From Rhizoclosmatium globosum (Eukaryota; Chytridiomycota; Chytridiomycetes; Chytridiales; Chytriomycetaceae): DNA of 64,000 nt. The notes beneath the pieces are model-generated. The model saw only the letters and a list, made by a program, of their open reading frames with translations, searched no databases and was not told the origin of the DNA. Positions 37,523-48,380 of this stretch are shown in pieces. Made by a program: the position numbers and the translations under genes. The stretch lies in NCBI GenBank assembly GCA_002104985.1, contig MCGO01000032.1, positions 372,001 to 436,000 of the forward strand. Reading direction: 5' to 3'. The stretch's first letter is position 1. Each line of letters opens with the position of its first letter.

Positions 37523-39328
37523 TTAACTTGAAGTAGCTGTTGAGGGTGTTATTAAAGGAATGATATCGTCAAACCATTGTTGCATCAATCTCGGTTCCAA
37601 ATCATCTATAGTTGAATCCCACTTTGGTAATTCGACAGGATTATCTTCAACGTCAGGGAAAGTTGTTGTAATTTCAGAAAATGGAAGACAAGCGACGGCT
37701 TCTCGGCCGACTATGTCGATATTGCCGAATATCAGATCTGCATACCGAATAACAAATTCACCGCCTTCTTTTGCAGATGTAAATATGCACAAGGCCAGGT
37801 TCTTTGGAGTCATCATATTCGTCTCCGCAAGTGCTGCGACTCTTTGGAGGTGGAGAAGAAAGTATGCAAATGTATGAAGGTGTTGACGAGATGGAATGTT
37901 AAGCTCAATATAGAATCGGATTTTGTTGAGAATATCCTCGCTTGGCGGACTGTTTGCTGCAGATGTTATTGCCATGGAATCGATTCCGGCCCAGAAACCA
38001 TGTTGAGTGAAGTTGTCTTTGACAGATGAAAAGTAGCGTTTTAATAAACTCGCAATAGTTGATGGAGTTTCGTTGTCTAATGTAAGGGGAAACCCGACTG
38101 TGCTAAACAAGCCTTCGCTTCCCCATAGCCCAACACCTCGCTTCGACTCTTCAAATTTCAAAGAGATGATAGATTGATTTATGGATGAATACGAGCTCAT
38201 TGGACTTGACAACTCTTTGAGCTCGTCAGAGTTGCTTTTAGCTGTAGAATATGAGCCAATAGTAGCCGTGAGGGAAAAATTACTTTCTTGAGCAGTTTTC
38301 TTTGGTCTTATCATCTGGTCGCTACAAGTTATCATCATATCATCTGTGGTCGAGGTTTTTTTGAGCGAAGATTTTTGTTTGACAGAGGGGGCTTTTTCAG
38401 ACACACTTCTCGGTCGTGACGTCGTCTTCCGTAACGATCGCCGTCTATCCAGCACCAAACATTTCTTTTCTCGTTCGTTATATATATCTCTATACTTAGC
38501 GCACCATTCTTTGACTCTTTTCTGACTTCCTGGAACGCGGTAAAGTCCTTCGGTTGTTAGAAACTTTTTTCGCTCCAAATATTCTATGCATTGAACTACA
38601 ATATCAGGGACACCATTTTTACATCCTAGAGTTGAGGCTTGTTGTATAGTAGCATTGAATATTGGTCCTTCAAGTTCAGGTTCAGATCTCTCTCAGGAAC
38701 TTTTGCGGTTTCGACACCAGCGTCATTCATCACAATAGATTTAGGTCTAGAAATAGAGAAGAAGCTATTTGTTACTTGATCTGTTATCGATTGTCTCCAA
38801 GAACGCTGGTTTGGTTTCAATTGCCCAAAATCATCGCTTGAGCTGTTACTACTATCTCTCGAGCTTTTTAATGCAAACGATAGAAACGATAGGGGTTTTG
38901 GAGCTTGTTCAAGACTGTTTACTTCAATGCCGAAGTTGCTTGAACTGCTTTTAAAACGTAAGTCATAAATAACAATCAATAAAGCCAAATTACCTCTCAT
39001 CCTGTTTTGATCGAGATGAACTCCTTGTGGAAGACAGCAGTGTCTTGAATCGTGAAGCGACAGTTGTAAAGTCGTTAGAAGCTGGTAAACTAATTGAATC
39101 ATGGCGAGCCAGTGGAGATTCTTGAGCAGGTGCATCGAAGGTCATTGGGGTAGTCATAAGATTCGATCTTCTGTTGTTCAGTGTTTGACTTTTTCTTGTG
39201 GGTCCACGCCTCAGAGTTGCCTCCAGACCGGAATCAGCGACAGTTTCACGCGAGTTCGATCGTTCTGGCGTGGATAATACAGAGCCTAATTTCGAGGAAC
39301 GCGAATGTAAAAGCGATGCTTTGGACAT
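37523..39328 (-). CDS. RhoGAP-domain protein, copy 3
   Basis: Starts MSKASLLHSRSSKLGSV at ATG 39328. Exon 1 contains PTRKSQTLNNRRSNLMTTP and SLPASNDFTTVASRFKTLL, then a GAR-free intron junction near 38990. The next exon has RSWRQSITDQVTNSFF and, after a frame slip near 38690, the RhoGAP domain: LTTEGLYRVPGSQKRVKEW, LTLDNETPSTIASLLKRYF, HLHTFAYFLLHLQRVAALAE, MMTPKNLALCIFTSAK. Ends LMQQWFDDIIPLITPST. The arginine finger is present. Shares a 141-bp intergenic region with the divergent peptidase gene. Almost identical to copy 2 over 37672-38002. Confidence 0.8.
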
Positions 39329-39469
39329 GAGATGGATCAAGAACAGAAATCAAAGTTTGATGAAACTACGATACGTGAATATTTTTGGACTATCCCATTG
39401 TTCGGATTTAACTAACCGAAATGAATGATTTGTCTTATCCTCTTTTCAACAATTTCACCTGATATAAAT

Positions 39470-41947
39470 ATGTTGAGTTTGCTCTCTCGAAGCTTGACAA
39501 CTTCGGCTCGCAATGGCAGCATCCAGCGCTACTTTGACACGCCTTCGAGCGAGCTAGGGTTAGGGTTAAAGCGGGGAAGCGGAGTGAATCGCAGCGGCCT
39601 CTTTGGCTACGGACGCAGCGAGTCGCTATCGAGTGACGAGTGGACGCGGGCTGCGCAGGAAACTGTTTCTCGGGCGAGTCGACTTGCGCAGCGCATTTCG
39701 CAGTCGCAGTCGCAGTCGCCGCTTCCGCTGACCAAATCGGTGAAGATGCTCGATGCCCTGAGCGACCAGTTGTGCGCGGTGGTTGGTGCTCTTAAGTTGA
39801 CGTTGTTGCTTCAGGAAGACAGACACCTAACTTAACCCTAAGCTCGATGCAACAGAACTTGTCTTGAATGTTCATCCAGACAAGAAGGTTGTCCAGGATG
39901 CCGCGAACGGAAATGCACTGCTGACCTCATTCATGAACTCGCTCAACACTGATGTTTCACTTTACAACGTATGGCTCAGACCTCCTTACCTCGTTTCTGT
40001 ATTCTTGCTCATCAGTTAATTAATCCATACCCGATAGGCGCTCAAGGCATCTATCGACGCACAGCAATTCATTCCTCAACCCCCTCCATCAAACCAAACC
40101 AAAGTAGTGGCCGACCTGTTGATGAAGGATTTCCAAAAGAGCGGTATTCATTTGTCCGGTTCTCAGCGAGCTCAGTTTGTGAAACTCAGTGATGATATTT
40201 TGGTGAGGCCGGGTTTCATGTGTTGAAGCTTATTAACCGCTGTTGATACAGAACTTGGGAAACAAATTCTCTCGAGCTTCGTCGTCAATATCGTGTGAAT
40301 CCATTGAAATCGAAAATGCCAAGACACGCCTTGCTGGAATTCACCCTCAACTCATGAATCGTCTTGTTGGAGGATCCGTAGTCGATTGGCCATCATTCCT
40401 ACCGACGATTCTTCTATTTTGAGCCACATTCTCCGATACGCTCGTGATGAAGATGTGCGTCGGCTTGTATACACGGCTGCAAATCAGTCCTCAGAAGAAG
40501 ATGTATGGACCCTCGAAGAACTGTTGAGGAAGCGGATGCAGCTTGCGCGTGTTCTCGGAAAAAAGAGCTATGCAGACATGTGGCTTGGTGACAAGATGGC
40601 ACAGTCTCCGGAACGTGTCATGCAGTTTCTCGAAAATGTGTCGAATGGAAACTGGGATCTGGCCAAACAAGACATCGCTCGACTGGAATCCATCAAAAAA
40701 GAGTTTGTGAAAGGAGTGAACGGAAGGGTGCTGCAGGCTGGGATGAGGCATTTTATACCCAGTTTTTGAGTCCTGTTGGAAATGTTCCTGCTGTCTCTGG
40801 CGATGAATTGAAGCCATACTTTAGCGTTGGAACGACGTTACAAGGAATCAGCGATCTTCTCGGAGATTTGTACGGGATTCGTTTGGAGCCTGTATTTGAC
40901 ATTGCAGACGGTGAGACTTGGCACCCTGATGTTCGGAAAGTACACGTAGTTCATGAGTCGGAAGGCGTTATTGGAGTGGTTTACATGGATTTGTTTATGC
41001 GCGAGAAGGGTGTTGAGGTGGATAAGTTCGATGGCGCTGCACAGTTTACGGTTCGATGCAGTCGAAGATTGGATGATTACGAGCAGTATTGTGAAGAGCC
41101 GCGTGCAGGTTTGCGCTCGCCTCAGACTGAAGTCACGAGACGCACGGAGGAAGGAACCAATGGACTATACCAACTTCCAATCGTGGTTCTTGTCACTCAG
41201 TTTGAGAGGCCTACGAAGGAAACACCCGCGCTTTTGAGCCTTAATGAAGTTGAAACGCTCTTTCACGAAATGGGACACGTCATCCATTCTGTACTGGCAA
41301 GAACCGATTATCAGCACATTTCTGGAACGCGCTGCGCTCTCGATTTTGTCGAGGTTCCATCAAACTTGTTGGAGTCGTTTGCAAGGGACTTTGGTGTGCT
41401 TCAATCCATTGGTGTGCACTATCGGAGTGGAAAGCAGGTGCCCATAGATTTGATTCGCGGAGTTAAAGCAAGGCAAGGCATGCTGGAAGGGTTGGAGCGA
41501 CAAAAGCAAGTAAAGATGGCAGTCTTGGATCAGTATTATCACTCTGGTATGGTTTTGTGGTTAGCTTTAACGTGATGCTTAAACTTTGTTTTTGCTATAG
41601 AGCAAATGGATGTGGCGAACTTCGACACCACAATGGTGCTCCGACAAGTTCAAAGCAAGTTCCATGTTATTCCATATGTTGATGGAACACAGTGGCAGAC
41701 ACAGTTTTCGCATCTGTTCTCGTACGGAGCCAGCTACTATTCGTACTTTTGGGCACGTCGAGTGTCGGACGCGATCCAGGCGCGAGTATTTGGAGCTGAG
41801 AAGAATTCATATTTGCATCAGAAGGATAGATTGAGGGAAGGCGGAGAAGTTGTGAGGAATGAGTTGTTGAAGTGGGGCGGGGGAAGGGACCCATGGATTG
41901 GTTTGGACAAAGCCGGGATTGATGTCGAAGTGTTGGGTCGACTTTAG
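39470..41947 (+). CDS. OCT1: Mitochondrial intermediate peptidase (M3 metallopeptidase)
   Basis: The N-terminus MLSLLSRSLTTSARNGSIQR is Arg/Ser/Thr-rich without acids, a mitochondrial presequence. Exons include KVVQDAANGNALLTSFMNSL and AQFVKLSDDILNLGNKFSR. The catalytic part has LFHEMGHVIHSVL, the zinc-binding HExxH of thimet-like peptidases, then GTRCALDFVEVPSNLLESF, typical of M3. The last exon (41602-41947) ends with KAGIDVEVLGRL. Oct1/MIPEP removes an octapeptide from imported matrix proteins after the processing peptidase. One frame slip near 40743 is fixed by one T, giving WDEAFYTQFLSP, which the family requires. Full length (about 750 aa). Confidence 0.88.
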
Positions 41948-41956
41948 GATTAAATT

Positions 41957-42240
41957 ATGTCGAAAAATAATCCTATCATTCGTTGGCTAGGTTTAAATTC
42001 TTTCTGGCCTTTCTTTGAGGAGGCTAGAGCCATACTGTAGTTCAAATCACCTCAAACGAGCTTCCTGGATTTGCTGCCATAGATTTTGAAATAGGTGCAG
42101 TCACTTCGCCTTGTGAATTCACCATTGCCACAGCTTCTAAAGGTGACACCATTCCTTCGAATATCAAGAATGCTGTTTTTGCAACCAATGACGTTTCAAA
42201 AGTTTCAATACCTTTAACCGACGTCGATATTTCAATTTAA
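41957..42240 (+). CDS. Small hypothetical protein, 2 exons, 77 aa
   Basis: Exon 1 (41957-41990) MSKNNPIIRWL; intron 41991-42040 with GT-AG ends; exon 2 (42041-42240) reads through to TAA. Exon 2 is rich in beta-formers (FAAIDFEIGAVTSPCEF, then VSKVSIPLTDVDISI). No known domain. It could also be a fragment of a larger lost gene, because the frame has no strong codon signature. Confidence 0.35.
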
Positions 42241-42335
42241 GTCAAGTAAATAGCGTAAAGAAATTTCCGTTTTTCCACGATATTTATTTCCGAGAAATAT
42301 AATTTCTGCTAAAATCGCACTCATTTGGAGATTGG

Positions 42336-42972
42336 ATGACGGAGTCCACCCGTGCCGCCCAGATCCTCTGGCAATGTCGCCGCCATCAGTCTGGCCACCA
42401 TGATGCATTCATATCCTACCGTGTCGGCTCTGAAGCATCATTTGCAGCAGCATTGGCGCCCTTGATTGAGACTGTGGGCCTTCGACGATCAAATCGTCTC
42501 TTTCGAGTATTTTTGGATTCAAAGTGCCTGAACGATGCTGAGGATTGGAAAGATGGCTTTCTCAATGGACTGCAAGGTAGCAAACTCATCGTTTATCTGA
42601 TTAGCGAGGCCTCACTCAACACTTTGATTGGGAAGACAATGGTACCATTGCGTAAATTGACTTTACATTTAAACCTAATCCCTCGTTTTGAAGGACAGCC
42701 GTGACGACAATGTTCTACTTGAAATTGAGGCCGGATTACAACTGGCAGAAGAAAAGAAGGCCAGGATCTTTCCCATTGTTATCGGGTCAACCAATTCCAC
42801 TGGTGTCTACACCACCTTTGATGGATCATACTTCTCTCCAGACAAATACCCAAACATTAATCATGGTGCGTCTGGAAAAAATGTTCGATCGACAATGAGC
42901 CAGTTCTTTCGTATTCAAGGTTCTCGTGTTGAGTACTCTCCATCAAGTCAAGGCACTCTATGCGCCGCTTAG
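42336..42972 (+). CDS. TIR-domain protein, truncated at telomere-like repeat
   Basis: Two exons (42336-42648 and 42696-42972; the intron begins GTACCATT and ends TTTTGAAG). HHDAFISYRVGSEASFAAAL is TIR box 1; FLDSKCLNDAEDW and KLIVYLISEASL are boxes 2 and 3. Exon 2 continues DNVLLEIEAGLQLAEEKK and FPIVIGSTNS, the last strand and helix. The putative catalytic Glu of NADase-type TIRs could be in LLEIE, but this is not certain. The frame ends at TAG formed by the first TTAGGG of the flanking repeat (GCC GCT TAG GG). The natural C-terminal region is therefore probably lost. Could act in cell-death or NAD signalling, as TIR proteins do elsewhere. Confidence 0.72.
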
Positions 42973-42982
42973 GGTTAGGGTT
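42969..42982 (+). repeat. Telomere-type repeat (TTAGGG)2TT
   Basis: Exact TTAGGGTTAGGGTT at the junction between single-copy chromosome and the repeat region, reading into TTCTATACTGTTGGATTA. It supplies the stop of the TIR gene. Confidence 0.8.
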
Positions 42983-43101
42983 CTATACTGTTGGATTAGG
43001 GTGATTAGGATGAGTCACCTTCATCCTGCAGGACGCTGACCTTGCAGGACCGTAACCCACAGGACGCTAACGTTGTGTGCAGGGGACGCTACCCTCTAGT
43101 G

Positions 43102-43152
43102 GGTTTGATCCCACCTCGCGAGCGGAAGCAGTGTTACATACCAACTAAGCCA
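43102..43152 (-). promoter_or_regulatory. Pol III-like internal promoter (A and B boxes), tRNA-like
   Basis: On the minus strand TGGCTTAGTTGG (43152-43141) fits the A-box consensus TRGYNNARNNGG exactly, and GATCAAACC (43110-43102) fits the B box GWTCRANNC, about 40 nt apart. B is flanked by GTGGG/CCCAC, as in a T-arm. No matching acceptor stem is found, so this is tRNA-derived rather than a working tRNA. Confidence 0.5.
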
Positions 43153-43338
43153 AAAATGTTTATTCTGAGAGATGGAAATCTACATCTGATGGCACATAGG
43201 CACAGGAGGTGACACTTTAACAGGATGATATTTCAGTCACACTCTATGTATGGTGGTTAATTCAGAGAGTAAATTCAGAGAATATCAGTATGTTTATTTA
43301 ATATGCCATTGAATATGCCCACTTTCAGCAACATTACT

Positions 43339-43644
43339 TCACTGTTGAACTGTATACTCAATTTTGGCTTTTGTACTTGAGTGCCTTCTCTTTGATCCAC
43401 TTTGAGAAGCATCTTCAATTGTTCCCTGCAGAACTTGCATTTGCCTGAGTTGATTCAATGAGGCAGTGACTTGCTTCAATTTTTGCTCCAGCTCAGAGTT
43501 GCCATGATTCACTGTGCCTATTTCCTCATGAAGGTCATGAATCTGCTCTGATTGCTCCTTCACAATGGCCTCCAGATGCTTAATGAAACGCAGGGCAGCC
43601 TGATAGCCATCCATCAATGTGTCTCTATCAATTTCAATGATCAT
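43339..43644 (-). CDS. 101-aa coiled-coil protein, copy A
   Basis: Begins MIIEIDRDTLMDGYQAALRF and continues as a predicted coiled coil (LEAIVKEQSEQIHDLHEEIG, then LEQKLKQVTASLNQLRQMQV). The C-terminal tail is basic and Ser-rich (SGSKRRHSSTKAK). It is repeated in block B with a single residue change (N to D at SLNQL), so the frame is preserved although the arrays around it changed length. The start is about 30 bp from the repeat array, which must act as its upstream region. Function unknown; a small DNA-binding or oligomerising accessory protein of the element is possible. Confidence 0.6.
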   Translation of the reverse strand: MIIEIDRDTLMDGYQAALRFIKHLEAIVKEQSEQIHDLHEEIGTVNHGNSELEQKLKQVTASLNQLRQMQVLQGTIEDASQSGSKRRHSSTKAKIEYTVQQ

Positions 43645-43675
43645 TTTGGTGATTAAAAAAGTCTTTCCTCCCTCC

Positions 43676-44072
43676 TGTGTTACTGTCCTCCAACAGCGTC
43701 CTCCAGGTTACCGTCCTCCAACAGCGTCCTGTGTTACCGTCCTCTATCAGTGTCCTCTAACAGAGTCCTCCAACAGCGTCCTCTATCAGCGTCCTCCTGT
43801 GTTACCATCCTCCAACAGCGTCCTGTGTTACTGTCCTCTATCAGTGTCCTCTAACAGAGTCCTCCAACAGCGTCCTCCAGGTTACCGTCCTCCAACAGCG
43901 TCCTGTGTTACCGTCCTCCAACAGCGTCCTGTGTTACCGTCCTCCTACAGCGTCCTCCAGGTTACTGTCCTCCAACAGCGTCCTGTGTTACTGTCCTCCA
44001 ACAGCGTCCTGTGTTACCGTCCTCCTACAGCGTCCTCCAACAGCGTCCTCCAGGTTACTGTCCTCTGATTCT
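43676..44072 (+). repeat. CGTCCT array, block A
   Basis: Tandem mixture of 13-15-bp modules: CGTCCTCCAACAG, CGTCCTGTGTTAC, CGTCCTCCAGGTTAC and point variants. Free of stops in all three plus frames, so it produces long meaningless reading frames. Confidence 0.9.
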
Positions 44073-44112
44073 GATTGCAGTCTGCAAAAAAGTTCTGCAA
44101 TATTGTTTGAAT

Positions 44113-44135
44113 TTAGGGTTAGGGTTAGGGTTAGG
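44113..44135 (+). repeat. Telomere-type repeat (TTAGGG)3TTAGG
   Basis: Three perfect units and a partial fourth, then degenerate GGCTAGGACTAGGC and again TTAGGGTTCTATACTGTTGGA, the same start sequence as block A. Marks the end of block A and the start of a second, interrupted unit. Confidence 0.8.
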
Positions 44136-44172
44136 CTAGGACTAGGCTTAGGGTTCTATACTGTTGGATTAA

Positions 44173-44398
44173 GTAGAGACAGTCAGAGATCAGGACATCA
44201 CAGTTATAATGGATCAAGTAATGAGGTATAGTTTGATCAAGAGCAGTTGCATCCCCGCGCATTTTTGAGCAGAGATAGAGAGTGTCACAATCTTTGATCC
44301 AAGTGTACTGTAGAGATGTTTGGGGTTGCAAATGGATCATCAGGACTCTGTAATCGTGATCCAGTGTTTCTGTGCTCTCCCGATTTCTCTCCTAGTGT
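44173..44398 (+). repeat. Left terminal inverted repeat of the TTAA element
   Basis: 226 bp, matched by 52160-52385 in reverse orientation. Contains GATCAAG and GATCCAAG submotifs. Both copies have the same length with no indel. Confidence 0.85.
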
Positions 44399-44505
44399 AG
44401 CCTGTGTGTGTTTGTTTTGGCTCTTGAAATATGCAATCAATAGCTGCTCCACAGTTCTATCCACTCTTTCTATCCAAATCTACTCTTCTTTCTTCTATAT
44501 ATCAG

Positions 44506-47500
44506 GATTTATTACGAAGGTTTTTGTGGTTGGAAAGGGTTTAGACAACATCTTGTTTCTGCTTGTTCACACTCTCTTCACCGCAAAAATAGATCTCCGC
44601 TTCAATGCCCAGAAGCAGAATGCAAGGATCTCCCCTTGTTTGGAAGCAAGTATTCATTGATAAAACATGCAAGGTTACACCATCAACCTGTTGTTGGAGT
44701 TTATTACTGGAAAAATGACTACACAAGTATACAATTGTTTCTCTTTTTTAGTCGATAACTAAAACAAAGATTTTTATAGGAGAGGATGTACTTACTATGA
44801 TTCAACGAAATCCAGAAAACAAAATGTTCAAGTGCAACAAGTGTAGCTATGCTGACCCCTTTCCTGAGAAGCTTCAGAAACACGTGAAAATTACAAAGTG
44901 TGGTGTTGGCCATCCTGCTAGACATGGTTTCATGTGCTTGGATTGTCCCTATGTTTGTGTGACTGAACGATCCATGAAACTGCACTGTCGGACTAAACAT
45001 TCTGATAACCCATACTGGGCTTTCAAGCCAACTCTTGTGACAAAAGTTCACAGTAGCATCTATAAAATGTTTAAGCCTGAGGAAGGGTTCGATGCTCGTC
45101 AGAGAGCCAAGCAACTTCAAAGCCTTGCTCGGAAACAGAAAAAGGTGAAAAACACAGCGGGATCACGTTCAAAAGCATACCTCTCAACTGGATTGGAAAC
45201 TGCTGGTTTGATTGCCTCATCAAGCAAAACAAACACACCATTTTTAAACAATGTGAGTTCAATATATTCATAGCAAGTGGTTGTTTACTTAATTTTATGG
45301 TAGATGGGATGGGACAAGTTGGTGTTTGGGGTTGATGCTATCAAGAATCCTGCAAACTACATTGCCTTATTGAAGGAGTCAAAAGATACCAAAGCTGTCT
45401 TTGTATGTTGTCGTCTGTTCTTGGAAAAAGTGAATGAGTTGGCATCATTGCCTGGAACGCAACCAACCCGCACTGCTATCAAAAATGCTGGTCGTAAGTC
45501 TACAAATGACTCTGGCTATGCAGGAAAGGTTTTCAAAGCTATTGACGTCAAAACCAGTATTCCAATCTACACTAGAACACTGGGCCTTTTTGTTGTGATG
45601 TTGATTGCTCGAATGGAAGGGAAACCCACTGGCACAAAGCTGCCGAAACTCCGTGAAGAAGTGAATGAGGCTGTCGATGAATTTGTTCAATCTCTTGATG
45701 TCCCCCTTCTTTGCAGAACAGATGCTGTCTTTCAAAACCAGCAACAGGCTTTGGTCAAATTATTGAGGATTGTACTGTTCGAGGACATTGGGTTTGATGG
45801 CCTTGACACTAGCCGAATCCATTTAGTGGAGGAGTTCTTGATGCTCAAGTTTTTGCAGTCTGATGGCACATTTTGCAAGGAACAACTGATGACTGGGCCT
45901 TGTACTCATATTCTTTTTGCCTCTCGTTGTCTTGTCTTGGATTGGTGCCAAGAAATAGCTTCCTTTGGTTCTTGGATGCAAAAAGCTGAAAAAGAAAAGT
46001 AAGTTATGTTCTATTTATGTTGGTTATTAATGTTTGGAAAAGAGAGATCAATCAAGTCATTGAGCTTGTAAGCTATGGGAAACACAGTCTTCCATATGCA
46101 AAAATGAAACAGTTCAAGTCAGTCTGTGGATTGATTGTGATGGGCAGTAACACAGCCAATTTAATCAGCAAGCATTGGGACTATTCTCTGCCAAATGAAC
46201 CAAAATTGGTCATTGACAATCGGGTTGGGATTTCAAAGACAATGTTCCGTGAAGGGTGTGCAAATTACTTTCAAGTTATATCTGAGGACTTGGACTCTTT
46301 GTTGTATGGAATGGATGTTACCAACTTCAAGTTTGATCCAACACATTTGACTGATAATGTCGCAAATACAACACCAGGCTACAGCTTCATGACAGATGCA
46401 GCCAACAGCACTATTTTCACTGAAGCCAATGGAAATAGACTGGAAGAGCATCTCAGGAAAAAGATAGAATTGAGAGCTATGTTTTTTGTACCTGGCAGGT
46501 GTATTTATAAGGCTGATGCTATGGAACAATACACAGGTATTACACAACTACTGGTTAGTATTATACATCTAACAAACAGCAGTTCAAGTTGACAAGTTTA
46601 TTTCTCTTTTGATGCTGGGTCTTACCTTGTTTTGTGGAATGCCTCCTCGTACGACTGAGTTTCAAATGACGTCAATTGTTAATTCTGGTTTGGGAAAAAG
46701 GAATTTGATGATCTTGGAGCATAGACTCTGCATTAATTTGAGGTTTGTATTGATAGAATGATTAGGAAAGACTCATCTTACGTTACTTCAAAGGTACAAC
46801 AAGTCGAGTGCAAACTCTGGATACCACAAGGACGTTTTTCGATTTGTTCCAGACAAGCTTGCACAAATTCTTATGAAGTATTTGGTGTTTGTGTATCCAC
46901 TCTACACGTAAGGCTTCTTTGCAAAGTATCAATCATAAGATTACTAATGGCTTTCTCAGTGCATTCTGGGCAGATATGAGAATCCGCAAAAAGATGTCGT
47001 TCCTTACCCATGAAGAGGAAATTCATGCCAAGACTTACCTGTTCTTGAGAAATGGTGTTGAAACAAACGTAAAAGTATTGCATCGATTGTACATGCAAAG
47101 TTTCTGGAACATTTTCGGGGTCAATCTGGGAATCCGCCACACTCGACAAATGATGGCATCTTTTGCTGATGACATTGACTTTGAAGAAGCTGCTGCAGCC
47201 ACTGTGAATGAGACTGTTAGCAGACAGTTTGGGCACAGCTCCAGGGTCCACCAACTCAACTACGGGGCCACTACTGACGGAGCTGCAGTTATTCGTAAAA
47301 TGAAGAGCATATCTGATAAATGGTGGCATTGGTGCTGTTTGGTAGGAGAAGTTGATTCTCAAGGTACTTTACCTGTCTCAAGATCGAGATCAGCAGGCAC
47401 TGGGTCAGGAGTATTTGATTCAGTAGTAATTGACGTTGAACACAGTGATGATGCTGCAGACAGTGACAGTAGTGATGGTGGGGCTGAAAGTGCTCTTGGT

Positions 47501-47878
47501 GATGGCAACGTTGATCAAGAAATTGACTCTGTTCTGAGTGAGAGTACATTTGGTCATGAAAACATTGAGGAGCATGAATTCTGTGATGAAGACAACAGTG
47601 AAAGTAATAGGGACTGTTTGGACAAAGCCAGCACCAGTGAGCAGGAATCAGTAGATGGTCAGGAAAGTGAAACTGATTCCAGGAATGACGGACGGCTTGA
47701 TCCTAGATATCCTAAAGAATTTAATGATCCTAATTTAGCAACCTTTTACTCCATGATTTTCAAGTATCTGGATGATAATGCTGAAGCCCTTGGATACAAT
47801 AACACACCCAGTGAAGATGAGGCTTGGGCTACAGATTATGATGATGATGATGATGACGATGATGAAACTGAAGGCTAA
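44506..47878 (+). CDS. Transposon protein with zinc fingers, like N-terminal part of fungal telomere-linked RecQ/OrsD proteins
   Basis: Multi-exon; the first exon is uncertain. A C2H2-like finger (CPEAECKDLPLFGSKYSLIK, then HARLHH) is followed by FKCNKCSYADPFPEKLQKH and CLDCPYVCVTERSMKLH. Internal introns occur at about 45253-45303, 46002-46046, 46534-46590, 46743-46792 and 46908-46960. Later exons read FCGMPPRTTEFQMTSIV, SGYHKDVFRFVPDKLAQILM, KYLVFVYPLYT, GVNLGIRHTRQMMASF and RQFGHSSRVHQLNYGATTDG. This order is what I recall of the region before the helicase in fungal telomere-linked RecQ proteins. The GHSS-x5-Y end resembles a tyrosine-recombinase active site. The C-terminus is acidic (a run of Asp at 47840-47865), and no helicase domain follows. 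Intact. Confidence 0.6.
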
Positions 47879-48204
47879 GGAGTTGTTTACAAAGAAGTAT
47901 CACTGGCTCAAAACAAAAACGCACCATTCATTTAACCTCAATAAAACATTTCAGTTCTTTATTAACCAAGATGCCTATCACTACTGTAGTTGTGCTCACT
48001 GCTTTACTTGCATTGGTCTACTTGCTCAACTCACAGCCACTTTGATCACTGAATTGCTGCTGTGTTTACAATTATTTCAGAATATTAGCCCAATCCACAC
48101 CTTCCATGGCATCAGCCCTTGTTGATCTTGGTTCAGGACCCACGTCACAGACTCCTATTGGAGCTCTTGCCTACCTGACTTGTCACCTCTTTGTCTTCCA
48201 TCTC
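47879..48204. other. Element sequence between the large gene and the Harbinger insertion
   Basis: About 325 bases belonging to the TTAA element. No second gene is seen; probably 3' UTR and terminator of the preceding gene. Confidence 0.4.
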
Positions 48205-48380
48205 AATAGGGGTGGTCAAAGTTGGTGTTTTTGAACAAGATTGGAAATGCCGAAAAGCAACGATTCAAAATGTCCAAACTTCGCTTTTGGATTCGAAAAG
48301 CGTGGGTTGGGTTCGCTTTTCAACTTCGCGATTCAGTTTTCGCTTTTCAGTTTCACGATTCACCACCCTCCTCCACCATC

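Larger units (their letters stand above)
42983..44112. mobile_element. Repeat block A (copy of 54650-56236)
   Basis: Starts TTCTATACTGTTGGATTA directly after telomere repeats. Contains short inverted array motifs (43017-43075), a Pol III-like box pair, a 101-aa gene on the minus strand and a plus-oriented array. Nearly identical to block B except for array length, and cut at 44112 where TTAGGG repeats replace the B sequence. It has no transposase of its own and is probably a fragment of a larger element. Confidence 0.65.

Noticed and set aside
43085..43160. A functional tRNA gene on the minus strand
   Set aside because: A and B boxes fit, but there is no acceptor stem pairing and the T-loop has 6 nt; annotated only as Pol III-like promoter.
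44113..44135. A true chromosome end
   Set aside because: Only three units, and 20 kb of further sequence follows; it is an interstitial tract.
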